This document shows positions 12,901-27,900 of a DNA stretch of 64,000 nucleotides, one piece after another. Both the position numbers and the translations under genes were made by a program. This DNA is from Ophiura sarsii (taxonomy: Eukaryota; Echinodermata; Ophiuroidea; Amphilepidida; Ophiuridae): positions 63,884,368 to 63,948,367 of the forward strand of contig CM069452.1 of assembly GCA_035610835.1 (NCBI GenBank), written 5' to 3'. The notes under the pieces are model-generated. The model was given only the letters and a program-made list of their open reading frames with translations. It had not been told where the DNA came from and ran no database searches. Position 1 is the stretch's first letter. The number at the start of each line of letters is the position of its first letter.

Positions 12901-15900
12901 AAAATAAAGCAAAACATAAGCTCCGATTTTTTTCAAAAGGTAGGTTTTGACTCATTACAATTCTGAAAAAATAAAGAAATAAAAAAAGAACAAGCATCCT
13001 ATGTTACCGATTCTCAACCATAACACAAATCTCTTATCTATGAAATAATGTTTAAAATGCATCTAAAATACTTATCTTTGATGCAACAATTATCACACTT
13101 AACCTAACAATTCATTAAAAGGCGTTAAAGGTGTATGTTCCGATCATTATTTGTGGGGTATGATTTTTGTTTCACATCAACATATATTGACATCAGAAAA
13201 ATCCCGTATTTTTCTCATTATGTCTGTAAAATCTAGGGGGCCAGAAATGTTCCATTTAGAAAATAAATGCTAAAATGTGGTGAATTACTGCCAAAGGTGG
13301 TTAACTAACCAGCCAGTTTGTGCACTACTCAATGAGCACATTTATTGTGACCTTGTGCTTCTAAAATAAGAACCATTGGAGTTACGCAACTCAAACTTTG
13401 GAATGTGAAAATTGTAAAATTGGGCCAGCAATCAGAACATCTACCTTTAAGTAGCCTAGAAAATGGTAGTCTCATCGCGGTATATAGGCTCAAAAAGGTG
13501 GAATTTCGACATGTATTGCGATGTTGGGTTCAAAGGTAAGATAAAATCATCGGACTAGCTACCGCGAGGAATTATAGTTGCTAGGCGGCCTTTAAACTTT
13601 TGAGATGTTAATTTCTATGCAAATATTTATGGTTGAAAAGCAAAAATGCAACGAAGGCACACAATGCAGGGTACACGTTACCTCGGTGACGTTTACCAGT
13701 CAATTTGTAGCGCCCTCAAGTGAAACGGGCTCTCGTTCTGGAGCTGAATGGTTATCATGAGTTTTGCACAAAATACTAAACAAAGTAATATAAATCCGAT
13801 CAAAAAGATTACACAGCGACATTCGCGTTCTCTCCTTCTTCTGTTCGGCGGGTCTCTCTGCTGGTTCATCCTTGCACCGGTCATTCCGGCCCTAATTACG
13901 CTACACGTGTTGCTTTTACTATAACAGCATAAAGAAAACCATCACCAAGTTTGGTTCTCTTGCCTGGATAGAAAGTGTCGATCTTCGTATCCTCTTCGCC
14001 AAATGTAATATTCTTAATCACTCAGTAAAGGTACACAATAAATATAGAAGACTCACTTAGAGAATTACTTATAAAATCACACTTTATTTCTAAGTAACCA
14101 TTACTTACATTACAGGCCACCCACACTGTAGAGTTCTGCCTGTCCAAGTGGCCCGGACATTAATGTCATAGCTATTTCAAGTGTCCGGTTTCAGATGCCG
14201 GGCGACCTTCACGCTTTTATTTCTACAGCATCTAACCCCCACTTTCAAAGTCGAGAAGAAAAAACAACAAAACAGAACAAAACAAAACAAATAGACCCCC
14301 CCCCCCCCCCCCCCACAACAAAATCAACAAAAACCGTAAAATCCCTTGAAACGAGGCAATATACATGAAGAATGTTTACACCCGATAAAACGTGATGCTA
14401 GCGCAACTAGTAGGTAATTACACTTTGTCGCTATTCTTTCAAAACCTTGTATGTTTTGTCGGCCCTTCAGCATGTATAAAGTAAAACTGCCCATAGGAAG
14501 AGTTGCTTTATACATGTTCCGGGACAAGAGAACTTACAAGGTTTTGATAGATGTGATTTTGTCACTTTAAAATGTTTAGAGCCTAAAGGTCATACATAGG
14601 AAGTATTACTTTATACATGCTGAAGGGCTGGTTGGAGATACAAGGTTTTGAAAGAATAGCGACGACTTATTAGTTGCCCAGCCCTCTTTTCCATTGCTTG
14701 TGCAATCAATTAATACACAATCTCGGTAAATCCCCGGATAAGTCATCGTTTAATAAATAGAACTGCCATACCATGACGGCATACTTCTTAACTCCTCAAG
14801 ATCTGCTACTCAAACCGAATGAAAAAGGACATACTACGCGCAGAACTACCTTACCTTTGATATGAATCGAGCGCTATGTCTTGAATTTGGTCGTCATTTT
14901 CCAGTATAGTTTGACGATATGCATCATCGAGAAAGTATGCTTCAACTTGTGTGTCATTATTGCTGATCCAAAATATGGCACGTGTAACAGGGTTAAAAGC
15001 CAAACCGCTTGGTTCTGAAAAAAATATTAGGAGAACATTATTATCACCATAAGATTAACGTCATTGTTGTTGTCATCGTCGATCGTCGTAATCGTCATCG
15101 TAATCACCTTAGTCCTGGTCATCGTCATCATCATCGTCGTCGTCATCGTCAACTGCGTCGTAGTCCTCCTCATCATTATCATTATCATCATCATCAACGT
15201 CATCTTCGTCGTCAGCGTCATCATCGTCATCGTAATCGTCGTCGTCGTTGTCATTGTCATCGTCAATGCTATCTTTATACAAGGGGGGTATCAAAAAGTT
15301 CTTGACATCACCCAGAAGTGAAGGAGCTATATCGATGAAATTTTGTCTGAGCAATCACTGGTCCTTAAAAACATTATGGTGCAAAGATGGTCTCATAAGT
15401 ATGTTTACTTTTTATACAGGTGGCGCTAGATGCCAAGGCCATGTAAATCAATGACGTCTCCCAACGGTGCTGTGTACATGTTAAACGATAATGGTCCAAA
15501 AACGGATCCTTGTGGGTAGCCTTCCAGAGGAGTATGAGGTTTAAAAATTTTGTCATTTACAGAGATAAATTGAGACCTACGAGTGACAAATGACAAAAAT
15601 TTTAAAAAAATCTGAGAATAATATTCTTTTGGAAGGCGTCCTACAAAAATCAGTTATTGGACCATTATAATTTACCATGTACACATCACCGTTGAAAGAC
15701 GTCATTGCTTTACATGCCTTGGCATCTAGCGCCACCTGTATAAAAAGTAAACCTACTTATGAGACCATATTTGCACCATAATGTTTTTAAGGACCAGTGA
15801 TTACACTAACGAAATTTCATCGATATATATAGCTCCATCACTTCTGGGTGATGTCAAGAACTTTTTGATACCCCCTCGTATATGTACAAATGTTGTAATT

Positions 15901-18900
15901 TATGCTACACATACGTTGCAATCTCTCCAGAAATATTTCGTGTCCACTTCCATTCAAATATGATCGGCTGATAGTGCCATTGATAATGTCATTCCAGTAA
16001 AGTATTCCTTCCAGATTATCTACTGTCACATCTGTTGGTTGACCAAGATTTGCTAGCGGAAGAGCCATGAACGTATTCCCGATGTTAACCAGCGAAGCAC
16101 TGTATATAACCGCCATCAACTGATCAACTACGAACATAATATCAGCTTTTTAAATGAACAAGAAAGCGAAAGAAACAATTACAAGTAATTTTGAAGAATA
16201 TGTACATGTATAAAATGTAGACAAATATGTACCTGCTCTACTCATTGCACAAATGGACAATTAAAGGAATTATGTTTAGGATTATTTTGTTTTGTCCTTA
16301 ATAGGATTGTTACTGTTTTCATTTCTTTGGTATCGTTAAGAAGATTCGATAGTCTTAAATTTTAATTCAGCTGAAACAAAAACAGCTGGCGATTTGATAG
16401 TTCTTAAGATTATTTGTGCAACCAATCTGTAATTACGATACAAACAGCATTTCTTACCATCACAGCACAAACACTATAGATACTAGAGAAAACACCCGAG
16501 CGCACAGAACCAGTTGTGCGACATCGACAAGTTGGCAATTGAAGATTGTCTATTATTACATTAATATAAATGCCATAAAGATCCACGGATATAATACTCC
16601 AAACAATGCTATGCTATGTTTTTTTCTTGATTAGAGAAACAATAGGGCTACTGCTTGTCTACAGCAAAATATGATAACTTTTTCCTTGCAATTTATTTGT
16701 GTATCTTTGTCTTTCCACTTAAAACATCTTGTTTTAAATGTTAAAAACCTTAATTTCTGACATTTACTGGGTATTAAAGGAAATTGCACTTTTAAAAGTC
16801 CATTTTGACAAGAGATCCTGTTGATGGTTCTAATAAAAGAGTTATAAAATGAATATAGTATTGATTTAAAATCAATTGTTTATAGCATTGGTCTGATAAT
16901 CTGGCAACTTATAATCTTCATAATTTGTAGGCCTACTATTGGAGAGGTAAATTTTAAGGATGGCAACTAGCGAAACGCGAAATATTGGATACTCTATTAT
17001 ACACGGAGTAAAGCAAAATATAAAGTGCGGTTTATTCCGTAGTCTACCCGGGTGAGGTCACCCAGACTATATCTATCCATTGTTGCATAGATACACTGAA
17101 AAGATAAGTGAATGATTCGTTGGCATGTCAATGGCCGGGGGAAGGTATCCAAGAGAGCCCTATTTAGGGACCCCCGACGTACCTGTTTCACATAGCCGCC
17201 CGGAATAACCTTGATGGCATTCACAACTGTAACTCTGAGGAAATTGCTTACATGTCCCATTCAAACAGGGACTGGAAGAACAACTATCATCGGTGGCTGT
17301 AAGTATGTAAGGAAAATAATGAAAGATATCAGTGAGATACATGTATAAACCTGTATGTTTGTATGCTGGAAAAAAGTGTTTTAACCAACATTCCTATAGA
17401 CTTACAGCAGTACACCAACACTCCACTTCATAACCACTCACGCACTTTTGTCTAATGTGACAACGTCTTTGTCCTCAAAAACATTATTGTTGAACTTGAG
17501 GTGCAAATTAGTTAACTCTTTCAAATAAAAGTAACTCGAGTCAATCAAGTCTTCTTTTGGTAAGTTTGGAAAACAAATCATAAGTGAAGTCAAATTATGG
17601 ATCTCAGTGACTCGATAAGATCAAATAAAGCAACATTGTGACTTGAGTCGATGTCAAATCAAGCCATTGGCCTGACTGGTCACAACGCGGTAAACGATTC
17701 TTTAGATCCTTTGTTTCCGCGTCAGAATGCATAAATAACGTATGCTGGCAAGATTTGCCCCTGATCTTCATGATTAGAGAAAAAAGAAGGAAATTGGATT
17801 TGGTTGTCGGATAATGTACGGGCAGGTCCATATTTTCAGAGGGTGCAATACTAATATTCTCTAGCCGAGTCTTGTACGAAGTTGAAACTTTGTTAATGGT
17901 TGGATGTATTCATACAATGGTACGTCATACATCTGTAATCAAATACTCATTCATATCGACGCATCAATCTAAACAGATTAATGAGATCTTCATGATAATC
18001 GAAACAATGACATCATTTAAACAAACCTGTTTCGCAATTAGAACCCATAAATCCTTCTACACACACGCATCGATAACCGAGTGTGAGTTGACGACAGCGT
18101 CCTTGGTTGACGCAAGGTGTTGAGGTGCAGGAATTATCATTACCTGAAATAACATGATCGTAAATACTTAGAAAACTATATGTATTCCATTAGCTATAAT
18201 ATCCTCATTCACTCGGTGGGCGTTGTCCCCACCCTTTCACCTTAATTATATTCCAGTGCTTGTGAATCATGGTAAGAAGCCTTCACATACCAGGCAGACA
18301 TTTCGCCCACTCTTCTATACTTGTATAAATCACCTTCAACTACATGTATTCCACTAGATTGCAAATATTATTCATCACTTGCAAAGCCAAATTTTGCTCC
18401 ATTCTTTTCATTGTATTCTACCTGAATCAATCACAACTTCAAATTAATGTATTCCGCTAGCTTGCATGTGTTATTTTCACCTGCTAGGCTAGCATTGACC
18501 CCATTCTTATGCGTTCCACTAGCTTAGTACCTACCACTTGCAACCACTCTTGTCTACTCTACTTTAGTTCAATCAGTTCCAAATTGGCGAGAAATAGTCG
18601 GTTTTTATCTATCCGCGTGCAAAAGTAATCCAAGCGTATAAGCACGATTTTGGCGTACGTAAACGTCACGCATACAATGACATCGTTTTGCGCGCGACGC
18701 TCTTCTGAATTAATTCGCTGCTATAAACAGGTTTCGCCAATTTGGAACTGACTGAACTATAGATGTATTTCACTAGATAGTACATAGTAAACCCATCATT
18801 TGCCAGGCTCACATTCTTCTCTACTTCACTCACCTTCAACTAAATGCATTCCACTAGCTTGTTGATAGTACACATCACTTGCCAGGCCAGCGTTAGCCCC

Positions 18901-21900
18901 ACTCTTCTCTACTTGCTTCAAGTTTGGTAGACTCCGATCAGTCCATATCACTAAATTCCCATACGTAATCAAATCAAACGGATGGATATCTGGAGACGTG
19001 ATCACGACTACTAAAGATCTAACACCTGTCGTTAGGTCCAACTTCTCTATTTCATTTACCAAAGCATCACCCCAGTAAAGCACACCACCTGAGAGTAAAA
19101 GAGATACTGTTATTAGTGTACGTCTTCAAACACACTCAGATCAGTAGTCACTGTTTCAGTCAAAAGTGAAGAGGGGATAGGCTTTCCAAATTTGAATGTT
19201 CTTTGAGGGGTTTCCCAATTTTGAAGGCATCGTGTTGCCTGAAAAAACTCAATATTTACTGTGGAGGGATTTTTTTCTTCATCTGGAAACATCCGTTTTG
19301 TTGAGTAGAAACACTTTCTTAAAATAATTGATTTTTAAAATATATAAAAAGAGGAAAAGTGTACAAATCGTTGTAGAGAGGTTTCAAATCCTATCTGCTA
19401 ATCTTTTTCTAAGCTTCTTATATGTATTTCTGGCTGAGTGGACTAAGACACTGTCAGTGTTATCCATGCCAGAGGACCCGCGATCGAATCCCCTCGTCGG
19501 CAAGTCCGGTTTACCCCGCTACATTTGGCCCATTTCCATCCCGGATAGTTTTTTCAACATTTCCATTCCAAAAGTGTTATGTTTATTATAGTTTATTCTC
19601 GCATTTTACCTTAATGAGTGTCTCAAATAAAACCATTCTCAAGAAGTAAAATGTCGAGTATAAATGTGGTATGTGCGGATCATAAATTGTATTTTGGGCG
19701 AAAATGAAACGACCGCGTCAAAAAATACACCCACATTATCATGTTTACCTATTATTCATAGAATGCAGCCGATATTCACAGATTTAGAAATTGGCTTGCT
19801 GGTAAATCAGCATTACCATGTCTAATAAAAAGAGTTCATATTTAACAAAAGAAGGATTTACATTATACTGTTCAGTGATAGAAGTTATTTAATCCATCTC
19901 ATAACACAATCCATGCATAACACGAGGTAAGTCTTTTGATGTTGTGTTTTGGATTTCCCCCCTTCTTTTTAAAGATTAAATTGCATCAAAAACGGCTTAT
20001 TAACCCGTCCGATGCCAATGAAAACTTCAACCTCCCCCGCCCCCTCACACACATATTAATAACCCTCCGCCCACTTCTCGTTCTCGAGCAGATTAATGGT
20101 TTTTCTTCCCACTGAATTGTTAAAAAGCTTTACTTCAAAAAACGCTCAACTTTTGGAAGTGAAAAGTTAAATAAGCTTAGTGTCAGCTGTTAGTACATTG
20201 GGGATGCAATTAGCTGTATATAGGATACTAGCCTTGATCAGGCTTTCTAAAATTTGTATCGGGTAGTAGTCCGGGCTATTATATACCAAACTCCTTGTGC
20301 ATACTGATATTAATAAATAATAACAAGTCCTACAAGCTTATTTATTTAGTGCGATAAACTTAGCATCCAAACTGCCGCCCCCTTCACTGACCCACCAATT
20401 ACTCACTGATCACGCCGGGCGCGGGCGAAGCCCGGTGTAAACTGTGTAGTGATCGCCATTGAGATACCATCGCGGGAGAACGAAGTTCGACTGAGGCCGC
20501 TTGCGGCCGAAAGCCTTGTACAATCTGTTATGACTGGTAAGGCAATTTATGCTAATTACATAAACATGTTGACCCGCCTCCACTAGTGTCGTAATAGCGC
20601 AATTTAATGAATATTTACGATGTTTACCGGTCAAAGGCTGCTTGTCTTTTCTGATTGGATGTTATACCTTATGAATAATACATATTCGCCATATTTGGGA
20701 ATATTACCCCCCACGAACAACCTTTGGATTTCCACCGGTTTTATAAAGTGAAACATTAGATTGGCATTGCAGAATGTGCAAGGCTTCGTGTTCAGCACAG
20801 CTCTCAGCTCGTAAATCCTATGTTACTTGTCTTAGCACGCTATAATCAGCTTAATAGAGAAGGGTGGGATTTCCGTGTTATGGTGTTAGCAACGTCAGAT
20901 GGTTACGGACAATATGGGACTGCGTTATTTTAAATGATTTTAGAAGCCTGGTCAAGGCTAATAGGATACCGGCAATGGTCTTATTGAATTTGTGTACTGT
21001 TAACCTAACCTGGTTGTAATATGAATCTCGCCCGTGTTGCAACTAGTGATAATTATTAAGCAGATTTTAACAACTGTTTTTGCTACATACTTCTTCTGAC
21101 AAACTGATTGATTCACCCACTGTTCACAGATATACACCATTTTGACCTTCCACTTCTGTACCATTTAAAGGGGCACTAAGAAATGTGTTGGAGGATGCGC
21201 CCTCAATTATGATAAAAACTGGGATTAGTATATTTTTATAATTGTATTACATGTATGAACTTACACCTATAAGGATTAAGAAAAATCAGCCCTCTATGTA
21301 TTTGCATAGAGGGCGTTTTTCAATAAATAGCGATGATATTGTTTTAATCAAGTGTTGCTGTGTTTTTGCTAGTAGAAACAACAGTAATGGCCATTTTTAA
21401 TGTTCATCTTGAATTCTGAAGTAAATTTTTAAACATTTAAAATTTTCAACACCACTTAATGTCCCTTTAACTAGTTCAACGAGTCGTTCGATTGTTGATA
21501 CATTATTTGAATATTTATACTGTCCATTATTTTTCAGCCCAAAATTATGATATTTCAATTCAATCCTCTTATGAAATCAATTTCAATGCGGACTTTTTCT
21601 TTAGCCGTATTTCGTTACATTACATAAAACAGGGAGTCATCCGCGAAATATACTGTACTAGAGGGCGCTAGCTATAATGTTAATCTAGCCGGGCCCCCAG
21701 GGGGCGTTCCTTGCTATTTAATTTCTTTGTTTATCTTTGTCTTTCCACTTAAAACATCTTGTTTTAAATGTTAAAAACCTTAATCTGACATTTACTGGGT
21801 ATTAAAGGAAATTGCACTTTTAAAAGTCCATTTTGACAAGAGATGATGGTTCTAATAAAAGAGTTCTCTGAACATGACAAGTGGCAAAAGCTGAATGTGA

Positions 21901-24900
21901 TATGCCTGAGTAGATTTGCCATAATTTTGATAACGAAAGCTCAAAAATGGATAGAAATAAAATTATATGACACATTAAAGATTGCTGAACATGACTATTA
22001 CTATTTCATGTACAATTTGTATTAAGTTCATGGCCTAAAAATCATGTTTTACATGAAACACTTTTTTGACACGCCCCTGTACAGACATAACAATACCTTG
22101 ATAGTCTATCGTGATACCATATGGCTCTCCGAGATTGTCAACCAAAACTACTCTATTACTGCCATCAAGATTGGCTCTTTCTATTCTACCTGTTCCCACG
22201 TCAGTCCAATATATGTGTCTATAAGGTAATCAAAATATGTTTTAAAAAGTTTAAAAACATCATATATATGCAGCGATGGAAATACCCACATGACTTTCCA
22301 CCAGGGGGTTGACTAGGATTTGTGGACTTAGAATATTTCTAACCCAACATTTATGAAAAGAAATGAATCAGTTGAAAAAGTGGTCCTATATATAATAATA
22401 AAATACTGCAATAAGTAGGCTAAACCTGATGTTGAGAACATTTTCAATAAAACAGCCTCAGGTTGAAAACAAATCCAATCAGACAACCCCAGGTCAGTCG
22501 TATAATGATTGAACGTGTGCATGCAATGCAGGCCTTCACACTTTGTGAAAATGAATTCGACCTGAGGTTAGGTAACCTGAGGTCGAAAGGTGTATGAGCA
22601 TTTCCATCTCTGCATATAAATATAGCTCTATTATGAGTACACACCACCAAATAATATTTTGCATTTGGGCCATACACGGCAGTGTTTGAAATTAAGATTG
22701 ACCCCATCATAAGTCTAAATTTAACATCCCAGAAAGGTAAAAAGTGCTGTAAATGTACCAAAATGTTTCATAATTTGGCATTTGTAGGTTATTTCCTCCA
22801 CATTAGGCCCAACATCTCAGCTTTTTCTTGAATAATATCATTTTACACGATTTCACTGTTTCCACCAATTTAGAGCTAAAACCCCTGATCTAAGAATAAA
22901 GGCAGCCTGTCGAACCTAAGATAGATATCATTGGCCCGTTGCGGGGGAAATGCTGGTTACCCCTACAAAAGTGATTGTTTTTAAGCAGAAGACATCTAGA
23001 TCTTCAATAAAAACAACGATTTGAATGAACCAGTTTGCTCTAAAGGTGAAAATAATTAACACGAACTTGACCTCTTTACCACACAAAGCAATAGGGAACT
23101 GATTTGGTGGTGTGGGACCATATAGATATACGCAGCGATGGAAATACCCACATGACTTTCCACCCGGGATAGGTTTCCCGGATGATCGCGTACACTTGTT
23201 CATAATGTTTACTGTTCACAATAAGTCTTACTGTTAGAGGGGAGGGGAATTATTTGATCATATTCACCCCAGGGTGATCGTTGCCGACATCAACTTGAAG
23301 TTGTCAATTAGGTTAATTCTGGGTAATCACAGTCTGCTTATCAGATCTTAAATTATTTGAACACAGTCAACCCAGGGTGATCTTTGCCGACATGTTGTCA
23401 ACTTGCAGTCGTCTATCAAGTTCATTTGTCAACTCTGGGTAATCACAGTCTGCATATGCATAGCCATGCATAGGCGACATGCAAACACGTAACACCAAAT
23501 ATAAATTAATACAAGTCCAACAGTTATAGTCCACCCGGGGTTGGTATACCCCGGGTTAGGAACCCGGGTGGAAAGTCATGTGGGTATTTCCATTGCTGCA
23601 TATAGATATATGAGATATATATAAATTAAAAATCCAAAACAAACAAACAAATAAACAAACAACAAACAAATTAGTACAGGGTGCCCCTCAAATCGCGCTA
23701 CCATTTAAATGTTTCATATCTCTAACTATGTAAATGGCATGGCTACAGGCCATTCAATCCCAACTGGTAATGCGCTTAGCCAATACCGAGAGAGAATACT
23801 ATTATTAATAGTGTGCCCTATTTATCCGATAAAAACATGTAATTTTAATGTTGATACACCTCGCTGTGACTCTAAGGTTGAAGGGGGGAAAGTAACAAGT
23901 GACAAATATTCCCACATTCCCATTGGAAATAGTACCTTGTTCTACGAATCGATAGCTCTTGAATATGGATGAGGTGAATAATAACGCCTATCACGTTGCT
24001 AAAATCAGTGCTGAAATCTGGCCTGTCATTACGTATAGAGGCCTTGAATTTGACATGACGTAGTGTACCGGAATCATGGCGGACTACTGAACTTAGTTCA
24101 CCAAAACTATAAGAAGCTAAAAATCCAATTTAATAATCATGCGAGTTTACATCACTTTCATATTAAAATCCCGTGTCAATTCATAGAAATAAACGGACAC
24201 GACTGTCATACGCCATGATGCCGACGCATGGTTGATTCCTTTATGTAAAGCCGATTTTGTGTAGGGTCTGTACATGGTCTGTATTAAATGTATTACCATT
24301 GGGGGTTACTATATAAGGGTTATGTATGTTTGTTCATGTTGGTTTATGTCGCAACTTGGCGCTGATTTAGCTGCTGCCTGGACGTTGCATTGTTTATTAA
24401 TGTATTTGATTTGTAATGTTGTTACAATTCAGCCAGTTGGCTGCGATGACAATAAAATTTAGACCTTTATTATTATAAATAAAACGTAAATAACTTACTG
24501 TCCTGCAGCATCGACCTCAATATCCCTCGGTTGTTGCAAACCTTCCTGTATAATTATTCTTGGGCTGGAGCCATCCATGTTTGCCATGGTTACTTTTGAA
24601 CTGTGTGTCCAGTATAACGTACGAGCATCCAGATTCAAAGCCAAACCGTATGGTATTGCACCAACTAATAAGAAAAACATTTAGCATTGTTTAGTGTTTT
24701 GTTAAAAGACGTTTGCCTCATTGGTTTGACAAACTTTTGTATGCAACATTGGCGCTCTTTAGGACATCGTACAAAATTGGCGCTCACAGGAACGCGAATT
24801 GATACCAACAATATTTTCTAATTTAGCAACAAAACGTTCCAAACAATACCGGGAAAACACGAAACGGGCCCGAACCACCTTCGTTCCCCTCTCCGGAAGA

Positions 24901-27900
24901 TCCATAACATTGCGGAACGGCCCGAGCACAATATCGAACACGGATGACGGTCTGTGTTTCACGGCAAGTACCAAGGGTTAGGGTTAGTGTTCGAGGTTAG
25001 GGATTAGGATAAGGGATTAGGGATTAGGGATTAGGATTTAAGGGTTGAGGGTTAGGGGTTAAGGGTTAAGAACACCAACACTGACACCAACACCGACAAC
25101 GACATTGACACCCGACACCGACATTGACACTGACACCGACACCGACATTTTGACATCGACATCAGTACCCCTAACTCCCAACCCCTAACCCTAACCCCTA
25201 AACCTAACCCTAACCCGCTAACCCTAACACTTGGTACTTGGTACTTGGTATAGTTAAATCAGTTCCAAATTGGCGAGAAATATTCGGTTTTTATCTCTCC
25301 GCGCGCAAAAAGAATCCAAGCGTATTTGCGCGATTATGGTCACACGCACGCGGTTTGGGTGGCAAGCACGCGTCACGCATATGATGCACAGTGTGCGTGT
25401 TGCCTTCATGCGCGCCCGCGTACTCTGTATTCATACGCTTCTGCTTGAGGGCGTGTTATTTAGTGACCTACTGCCGTCAATTTTTACACACGCGATGGAT
25501 CAAGTGACGGGAGACCGTCTTCCGCTGGGTGACGAATAAGTTTGATATTTCAATAGAGGGCGTGCTTGTGAACGGGACTGCGTTTCCAAGGGAACGACCT
25601 CCCGTCACAAATTGAAACGAATCATATTTTGCCGATTTTCAACCATAACAATAAGTCTCATATCTCTGAGATAATGTTAAAAAAATCATCACTATATAAT
25701 ACTACAGGGATTATATTTAATATAAAATTATCACACTTAACCTAAAAATTCATTCAAATGGTATAAACTCGCCAATAAAATGGTAGTTTCATAGCGGTAA
25801 AAAGGTGTATTTCGACCTGTATTGCGAGATATTGGGGTCAAAGGTGAGATACAATCATCAGACTAGCTGCCGCGGGGAATTCTGGTGGCTAGGCTCTTCT
25901 TTTTTTCGTTTTCGTTTTTTTTGTATATAAAGAGCAAATGTGAACAATAGCCCAACAGACATTAACAAGGTTAATGAACTGAGTGATTATAAATCAAACT
26001 GGTAACTCTCGACAGAGAGCTCTGATAGGCCAATTGATTGGTTCACTGCAACTCAAAAAAGTATGCATAATACAAGAAACACAAATGGGTAAAACATGCC
26101 AATGAAAGCGACATAAAAATAAAAAGCCCAAACGTAGAGAACAACATGTTGAACAGGCTGCACTCACTTTGTTAAGATGTTAATTTGTATGCAAATATTT
26201 AGGGTTGAAAAGGGAAAATGCAATGATTAACTGCACAAATAGACGGGTACACGTTACCACGGTGACGCACACCAGTCAATTTGTAGCGCCCTCAAGTTCC
26301 CATATAACCCATACTCTAACCCTTTTTGTAACGTTTTGGGTCTTCCGGAGAGGGGAACGAAGATGATTCAAAATATGTTGTTGCTAAATTAAGAAAATGT
26401 TGTTGCAAAAATAAAATAAAGCATTCTCGCAGAAATAAAAATATTGTTGCCAAGGGAGATTTCAAGATTAGCCATGATTAGCACCGGTTAATGAAAATCC
26501 ATGACGTTTCCAAATTCGCATTTTCAATAGGCCTACACTACGCGGGAAAAAGACCGAAGTTTACCAAGCACGTATCCCGTCCCGTATTGGAAGCAGTTCC
26601 TGGGTTCAGATAGGGTAGTCCTATGGTATGATTAACCTCAAACTGAGGTTGCATGATACGAGGGCTGGTCAATAAATAATGAAAGTTATCGCGTTATGCG
26701 ACGCATGAGTGATTCTATTGAGAGATAGTGTGATCAATACAAAGTATGAACCTTTGTCTTTCAATACACTTCTAGATTTCCAAGTATGAACTATGACGTC
26801 ATAGCATTAGCTTAAAGTAAGTACCCTTTGGACACTGCCTGAAATCTGTCAATATTTGGCTGGATATGTAATAGGTTGAAATATTTGTTGATTGAAACAT
26901 TTGCGTATATCTCGGCAATACAAGCGTAAAAACAGATAACACTTGGTCCATAGTTAGAAGACACAATTAGACACTCTTTTTTAGATCTGAATTCCTTAAA
27001 ATACAAACAAGAAGAGACCATTTCAAATGCATTATTACTAGGCAAAATCCGCAACAATAAACCATAAAAAAGAACAATAGAAGGATTATAGTTGAGTAAA
27101 ATGGTGTTGTGGGATGTAAAGCCACAATATAATAATGAGGATTTTCAAAGGAGCTGATCATAAAATTTCCAAAACCCGTTGAAATTATGTGAAGATTACT
27201 TTAACAATACACATCTAGTAGCTCTAAAGATAGCAGTAATAAGAGAGGTTGTGGCAGCCATCTTTGGTTGATACATTCATGTATATCTTCATTTTGATTA
27301 TCAAAATAATTATACACATTGATTTAAGCATTTTCCAATGTTTCTGATTATTTTTTGAAGGCACAGTAAGCTTTTATCCGGTAAATTTCATGGTTTTAGC
27401 CATTTTTGGCCCAGTTTAATATGAAATGCCGGCAGCGCATACGCATAATTATTTTCTGTAGGTGTCATGTGAATTTGTTATGTTAATTAGTTAATTATCC
27501 TTTGGACTCTCCCAGATTGGTTAATTTCTTACATTTGCCCTGAGTCTGTTGATTTTCCGCAACATTAGTGATTCACTGTCTGGGCATTTTTCAATGAAAA
27601 TGGGCTATTTGAAATACTGATATTTATTCAATTGCTTTTCCTCGCTTTTTTTCTTTTATACTACATATTTCAAATTACACATGAATTAAAGTTATTACCT
27701 TAGGTATCATAATTATGCAAAAACAAAATTTGGATTTACCTGCTTCATGTATCATGTTACGCAACCTTCTTATCACGTGTTGCATACAAACAATTCACAT
27801 TTCCCACCAAATAATTGATTTAGCAGTGTCTAAAGTGTACTTACTTTAAGCTAATGCTATGACGTCGTAGTTCGTACATAGAAATTCAAACGTATATTGT

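Larger units (their letters stand above)
12430..14840. repeat. Inverted repeat pair framing nested repeats
   Basis: 12430-12525 and 14762-14840 are inverted copies (GTATGCCGTCATGGTAT against ATACCATGACGGCATAC, GAGGAG/CTCCTC blocks). They may be the ends of one old TIR element that later received the repeats between. The right arm ends about 15 nt from the exon 15 donor. Confidence 0.6.
24790..26415. repeat. Outer inverted repeat pair
   Basis: TTCGTTCCCCTCTCCGGAAG at about 24880-24899 and its complement at about 26342-26362, together with CAACAATATTTTCTAATTTA against its complement further right, frame the telomere-like block and a dispersed repeat. Confidence 0.65.

Noticed and set aside
15009..15354. 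Overlapping long open frames with His/Arg, Ile/Val, Met/Thr or Asp runs on both strands
   Set aside because: They are translations of the GTC/ATC microsatellite in intron 14.
25071..25166. Possible CRISPR-like short repeats (ACACCGAC)
   Set aside because: Eukaryotic context, no spacer pattern, unit length irregular; simple tandem repeat.
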